A DNA stretch of 64,000 bases from Lysinibacillus xylanilyticus. Its GTDB lineage: Bacteria; Bacillota; Bacilli; Bacillales_A; Planococcaceae. Under the pieces are notes generated by a model, which was not told the origin of the DNA, searched no databases, and saw only the letters and a list, made by a program, of their open reading frames with translations. This document shows, one piece after another, positions 8,433 through 18,398 of this stretch (the first letter of the stretch is position 1; each line of letters opens with the position of its first letter). Made by a program: the position numbers and the translations under genes. The DNA is taken from assembly GCF_001708185.1 (NCBI RefSeq), contig NZ_MDDN01000001.1, positions 310,001-374,000 on the forward strand, read 5' to 3'.

Positions 8433-9242
8433 TTACATATCCATGACAAATGCCGTTTTGCCACGTTGATCATCACTTAAATAACCTGCTGACATTAATT
8501 GATCATGCCAATCTTTCTCTATAACTGCGGCTTTTAATGCGTCCTCCTCCTTCGTCGATAGTTCCACCATAATTTCTCCTTGGTATTGCCAAACCTCAAT
8601 ATCCGCTACATAGCCCGCAAAGCTTCCTTTATATGTTGTAGCCCTTGCAGGACCGTAAATTACGGCTTGGGATAATGTGTTTTGATACCATTCTTCAGAA
8701 TCCCAATTTAAAATTTTTTTTGGTACATTTTCAAAAATTAATTTTTTAGCAGCGTTTGTATCGACTGCATCATAGGACACTTTAGATGTAGTCTTTAAGG
8801 ATTCCTTACGACTAATCGTGAATGTCCGATTACCACTCTTAATATCCATTTCAAATTTATAATTAGACTCTGCTCCAGTGAAACCATGACTTTCTGTAAT
8901 AGCGATTGCTTCATCTAGAGGTGTATTTAAGAATCTCTTTTTATAGGTAATATCCATCTTATTGCTCCCTTTATAGACACGCAAACGTTGGATATAGTCT
9001 TCATTTAGAAAGGCTCTCTGTGGTGTATCAAAGAAATAAACCTTTACTTCATCTTTTTTTGTAGCCTGAAAAATATTCACAATATCCGTTTCTGTGAAAA
9101 GTTCTGATTTAATATTAAATTTAATTTCATGCTCTGGTACGATTGCTGCTTTTGCTTGTACGGATCCAACAAACATAATACTAACAAGGATAGTTCCAAT
9201 TAAACACAAATTTAGTGCCCATTTCTTCATTCGATTCATCAT
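8433..9242 (-). CDS. Secreted CYTH/triphosphate-tunnel-like protein
   Basis: The 269-residue protein starts with a signal peptide (about residues 1-32, cut near QAKA). The mature start carries EHEIK, which fits the ExExK signature of CYTH domains (triphosphate tunnel metalloenzymes). It is followed in CYTH order by VYFFDTP, LRVY, a MDITYKKRF strand and a later TFTISRKES. No Pfam call can be checked here, so the assignment rests on motif order. The ATG overlaps the MBL gene stop (ATGA) and GAGGAGG precedes it, making it the last gene of a five-gene operon. An exported CYTH protein would act on a phosphorylated compound outside the membrane; that is inference. Confidence 0.6.
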   Translation of the reverse strand: MMNRMKKWALNLCLIGTILVSIMFVGSVQAKAAIVPEHEIKFNIKSELFTETDIVNIFQATKKDEVKVYFFDTPQRAFLNEDYIQRLRVYKGSNKMDITYKKRFLNTPLDEAIAITESHGFTGAESNYKFEMDIKSGNRTFTISRKESLKTTSKVSYDAVDTNAAKKLIFENVPKKILNWDSEEWYQNTLSQAVIYGPARATTYKGSFAGYVADIEVWQYQGEIMVELSTKEEDALKAAVIEKDWHDQLMSAGYLSDDQRGKTAFVMDM

Positions 9243-10333
9243 AATACTTCCTCCTCATTTTTTATTAATTGCAAGAAAGTCGTTTCTTTAGTCGTTAATG
9301 AACTGTGAAAATAGATGGTCTTTTGTGCATGTATTTTCTTAGAAAGTGTGATGATGTCATGATAATCTGGATGCGTTTTATAAAAAAATTCCTTATGTTG
9401 ATTTCGGCTGAACTGCATGTTATATTTTCCTTTATTCCAATATCCCGTAAAGATCACTATTGCATTAGACTTTTTATGAAGTAGATCCTCTAATTTCGTT
9501 TCATCACGCTCAGGCACAAAATAGATGGCATTTTCACTATCTATCGTCTTTATCAAACATTGTCGTTTAAACGATGGTAATATTGTTTTAGTAGGCAATA
9601 AGTTTTCAGGTTCCTCATAATAGTTTTCAAATAACGACAACAAATTATCATGTATACATATCGATCTTGTCGTATGCTGAAAAAGATAAGTAGCAATATC
9701 GACTGTTTTTCCTGAAAAAGAAGATGGTAAAATAATTGGGCAGCCCGGATTTGCATGAATATATTCTGTCATTTGCTGCAATACGTCTAAATTATTGATG
9801 CGCTTCTCAACATGACCGCTATCTATAAATGCCACATCATAAATAGTGCCGTCCTCTATCGGCAATGTTGCTTTCAACAGATAGGAATCCACCACATAAT
9901 CGCCAGAGTAAAATATCACCTCCTCAAAAAAACGAATCTTATACCAAACACTTCCTATTAGGTGTCCACTATAGCCCCATTGAAAACTAAGACCATTACT
10001 AACACCTATCCACTCACCGATGGATTCGGGTTGAAAGGTTTTTGCAAGTTGGCAAGACTGCTTTAATTGCTGCGCAGTCATTTCACTCATAATGATCGGT
10101 CCTGTGTATCCCCAATTCTCAAGTAAAGGAAGAGCACCTACATGATCTGTATGTGAATGGGAAATAAATACTGCATCAAGCTTCGCTACATGAGCTTGCG
10201 TTAAATTCGGAGGAGTCTTCTGTCGATTGTTCATCACTCCGCAATCGAGTAAAATAGCATGTCCATTATTTTCAATGAAAAAGCAGTTACGGCCATACTC
10301 ACCAACCCCACCTAAAATCTCCACATTAAGCAT
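9239..10333 (-). CDS. MBL-fold metallo-hydrolase encoded with an ABC importer
   Basis: A 364-residue metallo-beta-lactamase fold protein. It opens with MLNVEILGGVGEYGRN and the metal motif SHSHTDHVGALP (about residues 63-74), then further ligand segments YSGHLIGS, FYSGDYVVDS and VAFIDSGH. The N-terminus resembles the RNase J/CPSF branch, but no full beta-CASP module is obvious. Of several in-frame ATGs, the one at 10333 has GGGGAGGA 8 bases upstream. It overlaps the permease end by 8 bases and its stop overlaps the CYTH gene start. Co-translation with a phosphate-ester-type importer suggests a phosphodiesterase or related hydrolase; the substrate is unknown. Confidence 0.8.
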   Translation of the reverse strand: MLNVEILGGVGEYGRNCFFIENNGHAILLDCGVMNNRQKTPPNLTQAHVAKLDAVFISHSHTDHVGALPLLENWGYTGPIIMSEMTAQQLKQSCQLAKTFQPESIGEWIGVSNGLSFQWGYSGHLIGSVWYKIRFFEEVIFYSGDYVVDSYLLKATLPIEDGTIYDVAFIDSGHVEKRINNLDVLQQMTEYIHANPGCPIILPSSFSGKTVDIATYLFQHTTRSICIHDNLLSLFENYYEEPENLLPTKTILPSFKRQCLIKTIDSENAIYFVPERDETKLEDLLHKKSNAIVIFTGYWNKGKYNMQFSRNQHKEFFYKTHPDYHDIITLSKKIHAQKTIYFHSSLTTKETTFLQLIKNEEEVL

Positions 10334-11987
10334 CCGCATGTCCTCCCCTTTTTTGTAGCCAGGCAAACAGCAACATGAAAATAACGGTCATGATGACTGT
10401 GATGACTGCAACAGCCATTCCTTCCCCGACATTTCCTTGCTCAAATTGACTGTAAATAAATGTCGCGCCAGTCTCCACTGAAGGGGGCAAAATAAGTAAT
10501 CCAGCGACAAGCTCACGCATTGAGATAATAAACGTCATCGTCATCCCAGCTAGAATTCCCTTCATTAATAATGGAATGATGATTTGTCGATAAACAACCC
10601 AACTACTTCTCCCAAAAATAGCCGCTGATTGGAATATCGAAGAATCTAATTGTGATAAAGAGGACTTGATATATTGCACGGAATACGGTAAGAAAAGTAC
10701 ACAATACGTCACTACAACCATTGTCTTCGTATTATAAATGGTTGCTGGTAGCCATGGCGCATTCCAAAACATAATTAACCCAACTACAAAAACAATTCCA
10801 GGAATAATGTTAGGCATTAAACTAAAGAAATCTAATACTTGCTGCTTTTTCGTTTCTCCTTTTTTAATGTATAAGGCAATGAACAAACCAATAATTGCTG
10901 TAACGACAGCTGTGATTATGGAGAAAACAACACTATTTAAAAATGCTGACAATCCAGCACTTCCACTTGTAAACACTTCCTGGTAGGAGGCAAAACTAAA
11001 ATTCCCTGCTTGCAAACCATCTCCCCTAACTTTCTGCAAAGATGTCACGATAATCGAAAAGTAAGGAATACCGATCGATAGCAAAATGATGATCCCCACA
11101 AAAAACCATGAGCCAAGCTTGACATACCACTTATCTTTGATTTCGCGAATAGCTGGTGTTTTTCCAGAAAGCACGCTATATGTATATTTGCGTCCAATAA
11201 GATTTTGAAAGTACCAGATAATGAGACAAACTGATAGTAAAAATAATGACAGCGAAGTCGCCATACTTATATCTACTGGCCATCTAGAAAGGTAAGAGTG
11301 AATTTCAGTCGTAAAAACTTGAAAACCAATTCGACTACCAAATGTTGCAGGTGTTCCAAATTCAGCTAACGTTTTGATGAAAATTAGCAAACTTCCTAGT
11401 ACGTAGCTAGAAACCAATAAAGGCAAAACTATTTTCGTCCAATTTCTCCAAGAGCTTCGTCCGAAAATTAATCCAGCATCAAGAAAGGATCCATTGATTC
11501 TTAATAGCGTATTTTTTAGCATTAAATATAAAAAAGGAAAAAGATGCAGGCTCATAATCATGACCATTCCAGATAAGGAGAAGAACGCTTCCGTCATCCA
11601 AGCAGCACTTGGAAATAGCTGTTGGAGAAAACCATTATTTTGCATAAACAATATCCAGCCCATCGAGCCAATATACGGTGGTGTCATAAACGGAATCGTT
11701 AGAACAATATCTAGCCAATTATATTTATACAAGCTTGTTTTCGTTCTTATTAACGCCATGGGGAATGCTATAATTGTTGTCCCTATAATAACTAAAACTC
11801 CTAATAGTATAGAGTTTCCAAGCGTATGCCACACTCTCTCATTGGTAAACATTCTATTAATCTGTGAAACGTCTAATTGCCCATCTTTCATAAATGTATA
11901 TAGCACAATGGCAATTAACGGTGCGATAGCAAACGTGATGACAAGTGTCAGTAATAATCCAAAAGTTCGTCTGCCTTCCATCATCAT
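10326..11987 (-). CDS. Fused two-domain ABC importer permease (Fe3+/phosphonate/sugar-phosphate type)
   Basis: The 553-residue protein has two permease halves of about six helices each. Each carries an EAA-like loop: DAGLIFGRSSWRNWTKIVLP near residue 170 and QSAAIFGRSSWVVYRQIIIP near residue 455. Fused permeases of this length are typical of the AfuB/FbpB/PhnU-V class that imports ferric iron, 2-aminoethylphosphonate or sugar phosphates. The first of three ATGs follows GGGAAGGA at 11 bases. It lies between the binding-protein and MBL genes of the same operon. The class is clear, but the substrate cannot be told apart by eye. Confidence 0.88.
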   Translation of the reverse strand: MMMEGRRTFGLLLTLVITFAIAPLIAIVLYTFMKDGQLDVSQINRMFTNERVWHTLGNSILLGVLVIIGTTIIAFPMALIRTKTSLYKYNWLDIVLTIPFMTPPYIGSMGWILFMQNNGFLQQLFPSAAWMTEAFFSLSGMVMIMSLHLFPFLYLMLKNTLLRINGSFLDAGLIFGRSSWRNWTKIVLPLLVSSYVLGSLLIFIKTLAEFGTPATFGSRIGFQVFTTEIHSYLSRWPVDISMATSLSLFLLSVCLIIWYFQNLIGRKYTYSVLSGKTPAIREIKDKWYVKLGSWFFVGIIILLSIGIPYFSIIVTSLQKVRGDGLQAGNFSFASYQEVFTSGSAGLSAFLNSVVFSIITAVVTAIIGLFIALYIKKGETKKQQVLDFFSLMPNIIPGIVFVVGLIMFWNAPWLPATIYNTKTMVVVTYCVLFLPYSVQYIKSSLSQLDSSIFQSAAIFGRSSWVVYRQIIIPLLMKGILAGMTMTFIISMRELVAGLLILPPSVETGATFIYSQFEQGNVGEGMAVAVITVIMTVIFMLLFAWLQKRGGHADA

Positions 11988-12019
11988 TGATATTTCAATC
12001 CTTCCCTAGAAAAACTTAA

Positions 12020-12038
12020 AGGAGGCTAAAAACCTCCC
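12020..12038 (-). promoter_or_regulatory. Intra-operon hairpin between binding-protein and permease genes
   Basis: On the minus strand GGGAGG and CCTCCT flank a 7-base loop, followed by a T-rich stretch. It is too weak to be a full terminator and more likely trims or attenuates the transcript, so that the binding protein is made in excess over the permease. Confidence 0.45.
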
Positions 12039-12046
12039 AAAACTAC

Positions 12047-13072
12047 TTAACGAAAAAGATCATTGAATTTAGTTAATATTTCAAGTTGCTTCGCTTCTGC
12101 GCCCTTCCAGTTCACATTTAGCTGAGGAATTTCATCTAAGGCTGCACGATTCTTTACAGCTATATCTTTGTTGCCTGGTAGCAAGTAGGCGTCTGCGACA
12201 AGCTTTTGCCCTTCATCTGACAGTAAAAAATCAACGTATGCTTTTGCACTCTCTACATTTTTTGCATCCTTTAAAATACCAACAGCTCGTGGACTGACAA
12301 CTGTCCCGCTTTTTGGATAAACAATTTCTACTGGCTCACCCTCAGCTTTTGCTTTATAGGCCATGTAATCTACACCTGAAATTGTGGCATTTTTGTCACC
12401 AGTAATAACAGCATCTAACGCTTCCTTATTGGCACCATTCACCTGTAAACCATTTTCCTTCCACTTCTCCATCGTAGTCCAAGCCGTTTTTTCCGCTTCT
12501 GTATATCCATATAGGAAATCTACAGCAGAGCCTGACAAACTTGGATCTGGTATATTAATTTTATTTTGCCATTCAGCTTTTGCTAAATCTGTCCATTCTT
12601 CCGGAGCCTGTTGCGTATTTTTTGTATTATAAGCAATTCCTAAAGCGGAGGCACTGTAACCATAATAATAACCTTCTGCATCTGACCAATCGCTATTGAT
12701 TTTCTTTGCATTTGCAACATCTTTATAGCTTTGAAGCTGATCCGTTTCCTTTAAGCCATCCATTGAAGCGACAGAGGCTAGTACAACAACGTCTGCTACA
12801 GGGTTATTTTTCTCTGCTTCTAAACGTGATAATATTTTGCCTGTTGTCCCTTGGAACATCTCAACTTTTATTCCCGTTTGCTCTTCAAATGCTTGTTGAA
12901 TATTCGCTGCTAAACCATCTGGACCAGCAGAATATACCGTTAAAGTTTGTTCTTCTTTAGGCTCTGCACTGGATTCTTTATTGCTCTCTACTGTTTTATT
13001 TCCACAGCCCGCTAATGCTAATGTTAAAAGAATGCCCGCTGTAGCAAATAGTTTTACACTTCGTTTTTTCAA
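12047..13072 (-). CDS. ABC importer substrate-binding lipoprotein (AfuA/PhnS-like)
   Basis: A 341-residue lipoprotein: signal peptide with lipobox LALAGC (Cys near residue 23), then a charged linker and a type II periplasmic-binding fold starting LTVYSAGPDGLAANIQQAF, with GTTGKILSRLEAEKNNP and ADVVVLAS typical of the ferric-iron/phosphonate/sugar-phosphate group. It ends SDEGQKLVADAYLLPGN, also family-typical. The ATG overlaps the ATPase stop by four bases (ATGA). It captures the substrate at the outer face of the membrane. I cannot see the tyrosine cluster that would mark an iron binder, so an anionic phosphorylated ligand is at least as likely. Confidence 0.88.
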   Translation of the reverse strand: MKKRSVKLFATAGILLTLALAGCGNKTVESNKESSAEPKEEQTLTVYSAGPDGLAANIQQAFEEQTGIKVEMFQGTTGKILSRLEAEKNNPVADVVVLASVASMDGLKETDQLQSYKDVANAKKINSDWSDAEGYYYGYSASALGIAYNTKNTQQAPEEWTDLAKAEWQNKINIPDPSLSGSAVDFLYGYTEAEKTAWTTMEKWKENGLQVNGANKEALDAVITGDKNATISGVDYMAYKAKAEGEPVEIVYPKSGTVVSPRAVGILKDAKNVESAKAYVDFLLSDEGQKLVADAYLLPGNKDIAVKNRAALDEIPQLNVNWKGAEAKQLEILTKFNDLFR

Positions 13073-14034
13073 TGTAAACCCTCCAATTGATAGATTTGTT
13101 TTTCATCAATAAAAACCTCAAGCTGCTTACCATGTTCTATAGGTTCTACCTCGTAAAAGCTCCAATGCTTACCATCTACCTGTGCCTGCACTAAATATCG
13201 ATCTCCAACAAAGGTACTTTTTACAATCATCGCTTGTTTCGCAATTGTTCCTGGGCGTGCTACTCTGGAAACTCCTTCAGGTCGCACAATATAATTACCT
13301 TTATCAAACCAGTTCACTTTTCCGATAAAATCTGCTACATATGGTGTTGCTGGGGCGTGATATATTTCTTCTGGCGTTCCTACTTGTGCAATTCTTCCTG
13401 CCTCCATCACGATAATTTGATCGGACATTGCCATAGCCTCTGTTTGATCATGTGTGACAAAAATCGCCTGACAATCTAGCTCATGAATAATATGCATGAT
13501 TTCATCTTGCATTTTTTCTCTTAGTACTGCGTCGAGCGCCGATAAAGGTTCATCAAACAAAATAAGCTTTGGATTTGTCGCAAGTGCCCTCGCAAGCGCT
13601 ACCCGTTGTTGCTGTCCTCCAGATAACTCACCAGGCTTTCGTTTTTCAAATCCTTCCATTTTGACCAATCGCATAACGTGCTCTACTCGTGCCGGAATAT
13701 CTGACTTTGGAACAATTCCCTTCAAGCCAAAAGCAATGTTTTGGAAAATCGTCATATGAGGCCATAATGCAAAATCTTGAAATACCATTGTCATATTTCG
13801 CTTATTTGGTTTTACATTTTTACGAAGTTTGGATGAATAAATAATTGTTTCATCAAAACGGATTTCTCCTTTTGTTGGTTGTTCAAGACCTGCTAATAGT
13901 TTTAATAACGTTGTCTTTCCACAGCCTGATTGTCCTAAGATTGTAATGAATTTGCTATCCAACTCAATATTGATGGGCCATAGCGCTTGAGCCTGTCCAT
14001 ATTTTTTCTCGATATTCGTTAATGAGATTTTCAT
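13069..14034 (-). CDS. ABC importer ATPase (PotA/FbpC-like)
   Basis: The 321-residue ATPase has Walker A GQSGCGKTT (about residues 34-42), signature LSGGQQQRVALARALA, Walker B LILFDEPLSALD and H-loop VTHDQTEAM, then a C-terminal regulatory extension of about 80 residues (TOBE-like, YIVRPEGVSR). This is the import-type arrangement of the PotA/FbpC/AfuC group. It is the first gene of the operon that runs on through binding protein, permease, MBL hydrolase and CYTH protein. It is transcribed away from the LysR gene at 14172, which is its likely regulator. Confidence 0.92.
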   Translation of the reverse strand: MKISLTNIEKKYGQAQALWPINIELDSKFITILGQSGCGKTTLLKLLAGLEQPTKGEIRFDETIIYSSKLRKNVKPNKRNMTMVFQDFALWPHMTIFQNIAFGLKGIVPKSDIPARVEHVMRLVKMEGFEKRKPGELSGGQQQRVALARALATNPKLILFDEPLSALDAVLREKMQDEIMHIIHELDCQAIFVTHDQTEAMAMSDQIIVMEAGRIAQVGTPEEIYHAPATPYVADFIGKVNWFDKGNYIVRPEGVSRVARPGTIAKQAMIVKSTFVGDRYLVQAQVDGKHWSFYEVEPIEHGKQLEVFIDEKQIYQLEGLH

Positions 14035-14070
14035 AATATCCTCCTTGTTAATTACAACTATAAATTCCAG

Positions 14071-14085
14071 ATATTTAGAAAATAT
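14071..14085. promoter_or_regulatory. Candidate LysR box between importer operon and LysR gene
   Basis: ATATTTAGAAAATAT is a dyad with 6-bp arms and a 3-base centre. It contains the T-N11-A pattern of LysR-family operators (T 14072, A 14084) and lies in the 137-bp divergent intergenic region. Confidence 0.5.
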
Positions 14086-14171
14086 TAATCTACTATTAAT
14101 AACTCGTTAAAAAAAATCTAATAAACTAAAGCAAATACAAGATTTTTTCTAATTTACTTTAGGAGGATAAA

Positions 14172-15059
14172 ATGAATAATGTAAAATTACAGGCATTTTG
14201 CCTACTTGTAGAATTTAAAAAATTAGCTCCTGTTGCCAAAGAGCTTGGACTTACAGCACCGACAGTATCCTTTCATATTCGCTCAATTGAAGAGGAATAT
14301 GGCATCCGTTTATTTCGGACAAATGCAGGTGGATACCGTTTAACAGAAGCGGGAGAAGGACTCTATCATTACGCTCGCCAAATTGTACAGCTACAAAAAG
14401 ACATGAACCGCTTTGTCGAAAATCTTTTAGCCGGCAATATCGGCTCCATTCGGCTTGGAGCAAGCGGGTTACCTGCGCATATTTTTATGCCGGATATCAT
14501 CCATCAAATTTCAACAACCTATCCAGATATCCGAATATCACTGGAAGTAAAAACAGCTCCCGAAATTGAACAAATGGTAGCCCTTCAAGAATTAGATTTC
14601 GGGCTAATTATGGAAACAAAACAAGAAAATTCGTCCCTTGTCTACGAAACAATTGGTGAAGACGAACTTGTATTGGCATTAAGCCCTACCCATGAGCTTG
14701 CAGCAAAAAAGGACATCTCAAAAGCAGATGTCCTAAAAAACAAAGTATTATTGCACACTTCCTCTAGTTCAACGAATCATTTTATAGAAAAATGGATGGA
14801 TCCATTTCACCCATCCATTTATACAATCGAGCTAGATTCTGTCAGTACGATTAAGAAGATGCTTACTTTCGGAAAAACAATTGCCTTTTTATCAGTTGCC
14901 TTCATTGAGGATGAATTAAAATCAGGACTTTTAATAAAAAAAGACTTATACGATGTGGCGCTTAATAGAAAGATTCAACTTATTTACTCTAAATCTCGTC
15001 TAGAAACTAAAATGGATTCATTTGTAAAAGCTGCAATTTATGATTTAGCTAAACAGTAA
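14172..15059 (+). CDS. LysR-family transcriptional regulator
   Basis: A 295-residue LysR-type regulator: winged HTH over about residues 1-60 (LQAFCLLVEFKKLAPVAKEL, then TAPTVSFHIRSIEEEYGIRLF), followed by a two-lobe effector domain. Length and order are standard. TAGGAGG lies 7 bases before the ATG. It is divergent from the importer operon and probably activates or represses it in response to the imported compound or a breakdown product, from a dyad at 14071-14085. A strong terminator follows. Confidence 0.92.
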   Translation: MNNVKLQAFCLLVEFKKLAPVAKELGLTAPTVSFHIRSIEEEYGIRLFRTNAGGYRLTEAGEGLYHYARQIVQLQKDMNRFVENLLAGNIGSIRLGASGLPAHIFMPDIIHQISTTYPDIRISLEVKTAPEIEQMVALQELDFGLIMETKQENSSLVYETIGEDELVLALSPTHELAAKKDISKADVLKNKVLLHTSSSSTNHFIEKWMDPFHPSIYTIELDSVSTIKKMLTFGKTIAFLSVAFIEDELKSGLLIKKDLYDVALNRKIQLIYSKSRLETKMDSFVKAAIYDLAKQ

Positions 15060-15195
15060 AAATATATCCATTTAGAGTTGTTATAGCTATCTGAATTACT
15101 GACAAAAGATATACTACACAATTTATAAATTTTGTAAATACTCAAACAGAAAGCTATTCATATACTTTTTGTTTACCATGTTTAAATTAACACGA

Positions 15196-15240
15196 AAAGA
15201 GCACCGTAAAGCTTATAAACGCTGATACGGTGCTTTTGTT
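15196..15240 (+). terminator. Terminator after the LysR gene
   Basis: GCACCGTA (15201-15208) pairs with TACGGTGC (15226-15233), followed by TTTTGTTT. Confidence 0.75.
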
Positions 15241-15642
15241 TAGTTAATGTTCTAGATAGGGCGTATAGCCTTTCTTTTAGCTTCCTACCCTCTTTTGGAT
15301 ATCATTCCAGCTTCTCCTCTGAAAAAGGAAAATATCAGTACTTTTTTCACTATAAACATAGAGAAAATTCATTGCATAACAGACTAAATACTTAGTAATT
15401 TTAAAAAATTCAGGACAATTTGAACCCATTTCCCTCTAGTAAAATGTAAAATATCTGATAGTATTTAATGGTAAAATGAATAATTTACTTACTTTATTGG
15501 TATTATAGATTTTTATTTTTTTATTGTAAATCTGTAGATTGTACAAGTTTAATAGTTAGATTCAAAAAAATACCGTCTGACATCAGACAAAAAAACACTT
15601 TTTACCGAGAAAATGATACAACAACTGGGGGTACTACTATTG
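15241..15642. other. Gene-free stretch with a 14-bp palindrome before the BMP gene
   Basis: About 400 bases with no convincing ORF. The only ordered element is GTCTGA-ca-TCAGAC (15575-15588), a palindrome flanked by A runs. It lies 55-68 bases upstream of the BMP lipoprotein start and could be an operator. No sigma-D-like promoter was recognised. Confidence 0.35.
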
Positions 15643-16626
15643 AAAAAATTAATGATTGGCTTTTGTTTGATAGCTTTGTTATTAACTGGCTGCTCAACGG
15701 CTCAGACAGAAAAATCGAAAGAAGAATATAAAATAGGGATCCTGCTTTCAGATGCTGGTCTTGGTGACGAATCATTTAATGACTCCGCTTTTAAAGGGCT
15801 TGAGAAAGCACGAGATGAGCTAGGTATTTTATTTGATTATAAAGAGGCGCCTGATGGTAATTACGAAGAGAAGCTTGAAGAACTTGTCTCAGAAAATTAT
15901 AACGTCATTATTGGTCTTGGCTTCTCTGTACAGGAAGCATTGGAAAAGACAGCAAAACAACATCCAGATCAACAATTCATCCTTATCGATGCGCAATCAG
16001 AAGTTGAAAATATCATTTCAATAACATTTAAAGAGCAGGAAGGAAGCTTTTTACTTGGAATGGTTGCTGCAATGACGAGTAAAACTGGAAAAATAGGATT
16101 TATTGGTGGTGCAGATGTTCCGGTTATCCATCACTTTGAAAACGGCTTTATTGAGGGAGCTAAATATTATAATCCAAATATCGAAATCATTAGTGAATAT
16201 GCCGGCTCATTTGATGATACCGAGGCTGGTGCCGCAATCGCAGAACGTTACATAAAGAACAAAGTAGATTTTATTTATCATGCAGCGGGATTCACAGGCT
16301 TTGGCGCCATTAAAAAAGCTGAAGAAATGGGTGTTTATGCAGCGGGTGTAGATATAGATCAATTTTACATTGCAGAAAAAACGGTCGTAACATCTATGTT
16401 AAAAAATGTCGACCAAGCTGTTTTTAACATGTGTAAAACATTAGTTGAGGAAGGGCAAATTTCCGAAAAATCATTTTCATTCGGTCTAGCTGATAATGGA
16501 GTCGGACTTGCAGATATCCGTATTATCAAATTAACATCTGAACAGCAGGCTGCCATTGAACAAGCCGAAGAAGATATTGTCTCAGGTAAAATAAAAGTTA
16601 CCGCAGAAAAGGAGAATAGCCAGTGA
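15643..16626 (+). CDS. BMP-family (PnrA/Med-like) substrate-binding lipoprotein
   Basis: A 327-residue lipoprotein of the basic membrane protein family: lipobox LLLTGC (Cys near residue 17), then the BMP landmarks [39 protein letters not shown] and [12 protein letters not shown] proteins bind nucleosides or similar ligands. The frame opens at 15613, but GGGGG before the TTG at 15643 gives a proper signal peptide starting MKKLMIG. There is no ABC permease nearby. Instead its stop overlaps the GTG start of a chemoreceptor gene, so the lipoprotein probably presents a ligand to that receptor. Confidence 0.88.
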   Translation, partial: KKLMIGFCLIALLLTGCSTAQTEKSKEEYKIGILLSDAGLGDESFNDSAFKGLEKARDELGILFDYKEAPDGNYEEKLEELVSENYNVIIGLGFSVQEALEKTAKQHPDQQFILIDAQSEVENIISITFKEQEGSFLLGMVAAMTSKTGKIGFIGGADVPVIHHFENGFIEGAKYYNPNIEIISEYAGSFDDTEAGAAIAERYIKNKVDFIYHAAGFTGFGAIKKAEEMGVYAAGVDIDQFYIAEKTVVTSMLKNVDQAVFNMCKTLVEEGQISEKSFSFGLADNGVGLADIRIIKLTSEQQAAIEQAEEDIVSGKIKVTAEKENSQ

Positions 16627-18284
16627 CGTTACGAAAAAGATTATTTATGAACATCCTTATTCCAATTGTGCTTGCAATGGCTATGATTGGCTTTATTATC
16701 GTTCAAACATCTGATATTCAAACAACTGCACAAGATGATACAGCACTTTTGCTTGCAGTGAAAGAACTTGAACAAAGTTTAGTTGTAACAAGTCTATCAT
16801 TAAACAATTACACTTATTTAGACAGTGAGGCCAATAAAAATGAAGCTCTGGCAAATTTGAAAGTAACAGATGCGAATTTAAAAGCACTTTCTTCTGTTGC
16901 GAGGGTACCTGAACATAAGGCCATTATCAAAAAAATCGAAGGTAAATACATAGAACTAGCAAAAGCTACAGAGACAGGTTTTGTTGCGAACAACCGTCCT
17001 GAAATAAAAAAACAAGCAATTAGAATTTCTGGCATTCTAAATGATATGCATTTACTGAAAAAAGAAACAAATGAATGGTATAAAGAAATAAATCAAAAGA
17101 CTGAGCAAAAAATTACTTTTATTACCACAACTACAATCGTAGGAAGTATTCTATTACTTATTGTTACATCCATTTTTTCATATGTTGTAGCGAAAAGAAT
17201 TACAAATCCGATTAATCAAATTGTGGATTGTGCACAATTAGTGGCCGCAGGGAATCTAACTATAGATACATCTTCCCTATCCTATAAGCAGGGCAGTCGA
17301 AATGAAGTTGATCAACTGACTGAGAACTTTTCCATAATGATTGACAATCTAAAAAGCACCGTACATTCCATTGACGATGTAGGTAAAAATGTTAGCCTAT
17401 TTACAAAAGATGTGACGAGCTATATTGAAACCGTTAATGCCGGAAGTAAACAAATTGCTTCATCAACGGACGAATTGGCGAAAGGAAGCCTAACTATTTC
17501 AGAAGATATCCAATCAACGGCTATCCTTATGAATACGATGACAGATCAATTTACTACTGTTCAACAGACAAGCGAACAATCGGCGGCAAACAGTAAACTG
17601 GCACTTGCTGCTGTTCAAAATGGCCGTAGTTCCTTAGAAAAGCAATCCTCCATCGCGAAGGATATTTCATCCACATCGATTAACATTAAAGAGGCTGTTA
17701 CTCAATTTTCTCAATTTACAACAGAAATTGAAGGCGCAGCTAATGTAGTTCACACGATTGCTGAACAAACAAATCTTTTGGCATTAAATGCTGCAATCGA
17801 GGCTGCACGTGCTGGAGAAGCCGGAAAAGGATTTGCCATCGTGGCACAAGAAGTCAAAAAACTGTCATTTGAAACCGAAAAAGCAACTACTCTCATCTCT
17901 TCTATGGTTACCCATATAGAAGATGGCATTATGCTTATTCTTTCTACTGCTGAGCAAGGACATCAGCTTTCTAACGAACAATTACAATCGATGACCGATA
18001 CAGAAAAGTCATTTGAGGAGATTGTAGCCCATGTTTTAGACATTAATGATCAGTTACAACACCTTACTAAAGATATGGTGCAAACAACTGCAATGAGTCA
18101 GCAAATGAACAGTACAATTGAAAACATTTCAGCGATCACCGAAGAAACAGCAGCTGGCACAGAAGAAATATCCGCCTCTACTCAAGAACAGCTTCTGTCA
18201 TTCGAGAAAATTAGTGAAAAGGTTTCTGACCTTCAAGAAATGACAAATACATTGTCTGTAGAGCTTAAAAAATTCACATTATAA
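16623..18284 (+). CDS. Methyl-accepting chemotaxis protein coupled to a BMP lipoprotein
   Basis: The 553-residue receptor has a first membrane helix at about 8-27, a roughly 130-residue extracellular helical region, a second helix at about 162-188, a HAMP domain (about 190-245) and the signalling domain with the near-invariant hairpin tip [20 protein letters not shown] (about residues 380-400). The sensor region looks like a plain four-helix bundle with no PAS or Cache fold. The GTG start (AAGGAG eight bases before) overlaps the BMP stop. The overlap suggests a receptor that senses the loaded lipoprotein. A terminator lies 28 bases past the stop. Confidence 0.92.
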   Translation: MTLRKRLFMNILIPIVLAMAMIGFIIVQTSDIQTTAQDDTALLLAVKELEQSLVVTSLSLNNYTYLDSEANKNEALANLKVTDANLKALSSVARVPEHKAIIKKIEGKYIELAKATETGFVANNRPEIKKQAIRISGILNDMHLLKKETNEWYKEINQKTEQKITFITTTTIVGSILLLIVTSIFSYVVAKRITNPINQIVDCAQLVAAGNLTIDTSSLSYKQGSRNEVDQLTENFSIMIDNLKSTVHSIDDVGKNVSLFTKDVTSYIETVNAGSKQIASSTDELAKGSLTISEDIQSTAILMNTMTDQFTTVQQTSEQSAANSKLALAAVQNGRSSLEKQSSIAKDISSTSINIKEAVTQFSQFTTEIEGAANVVHTIAEQTNLLALNAAIEAARAGEAGKGFAIVAQEVKKLSFETEKATTLISSMVTHIEDGIMLILSTAEQGHQLSNEQLQSMTDTEKSFEEIVAHVLDINDQLQHLTKDMVQTTAMSQQMNSTIENISAITEETAAGTEEISASTQEQLLSFEKISEKVSDLQEMTNTLSVELKKFTL

Positions 18285-18312
18285 TGTAAAATAAACATCA
18301 TTAGCTTCTTTG

Positions 18313-18361
18313 AAAAATCCCGAATAGCGGACACTTAAAAAGTGGTCTATTCGGGATTTTT
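18313..18361 (+). terminator. Terminator of the BMP/MCP operon
   Basis: AAAAATCCCGAATAG (18313-18327) and CTATTCGGGATTTTT (18347-18361) are perfect complements. The T tract serves the plus strand, and the A tract could serve minus-strand transcripts. Confidence 0.88.
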
Positions 18362-18398
18362 CTTTTGTGAAATTGGTTATCAGTATACTATCGCTCGA

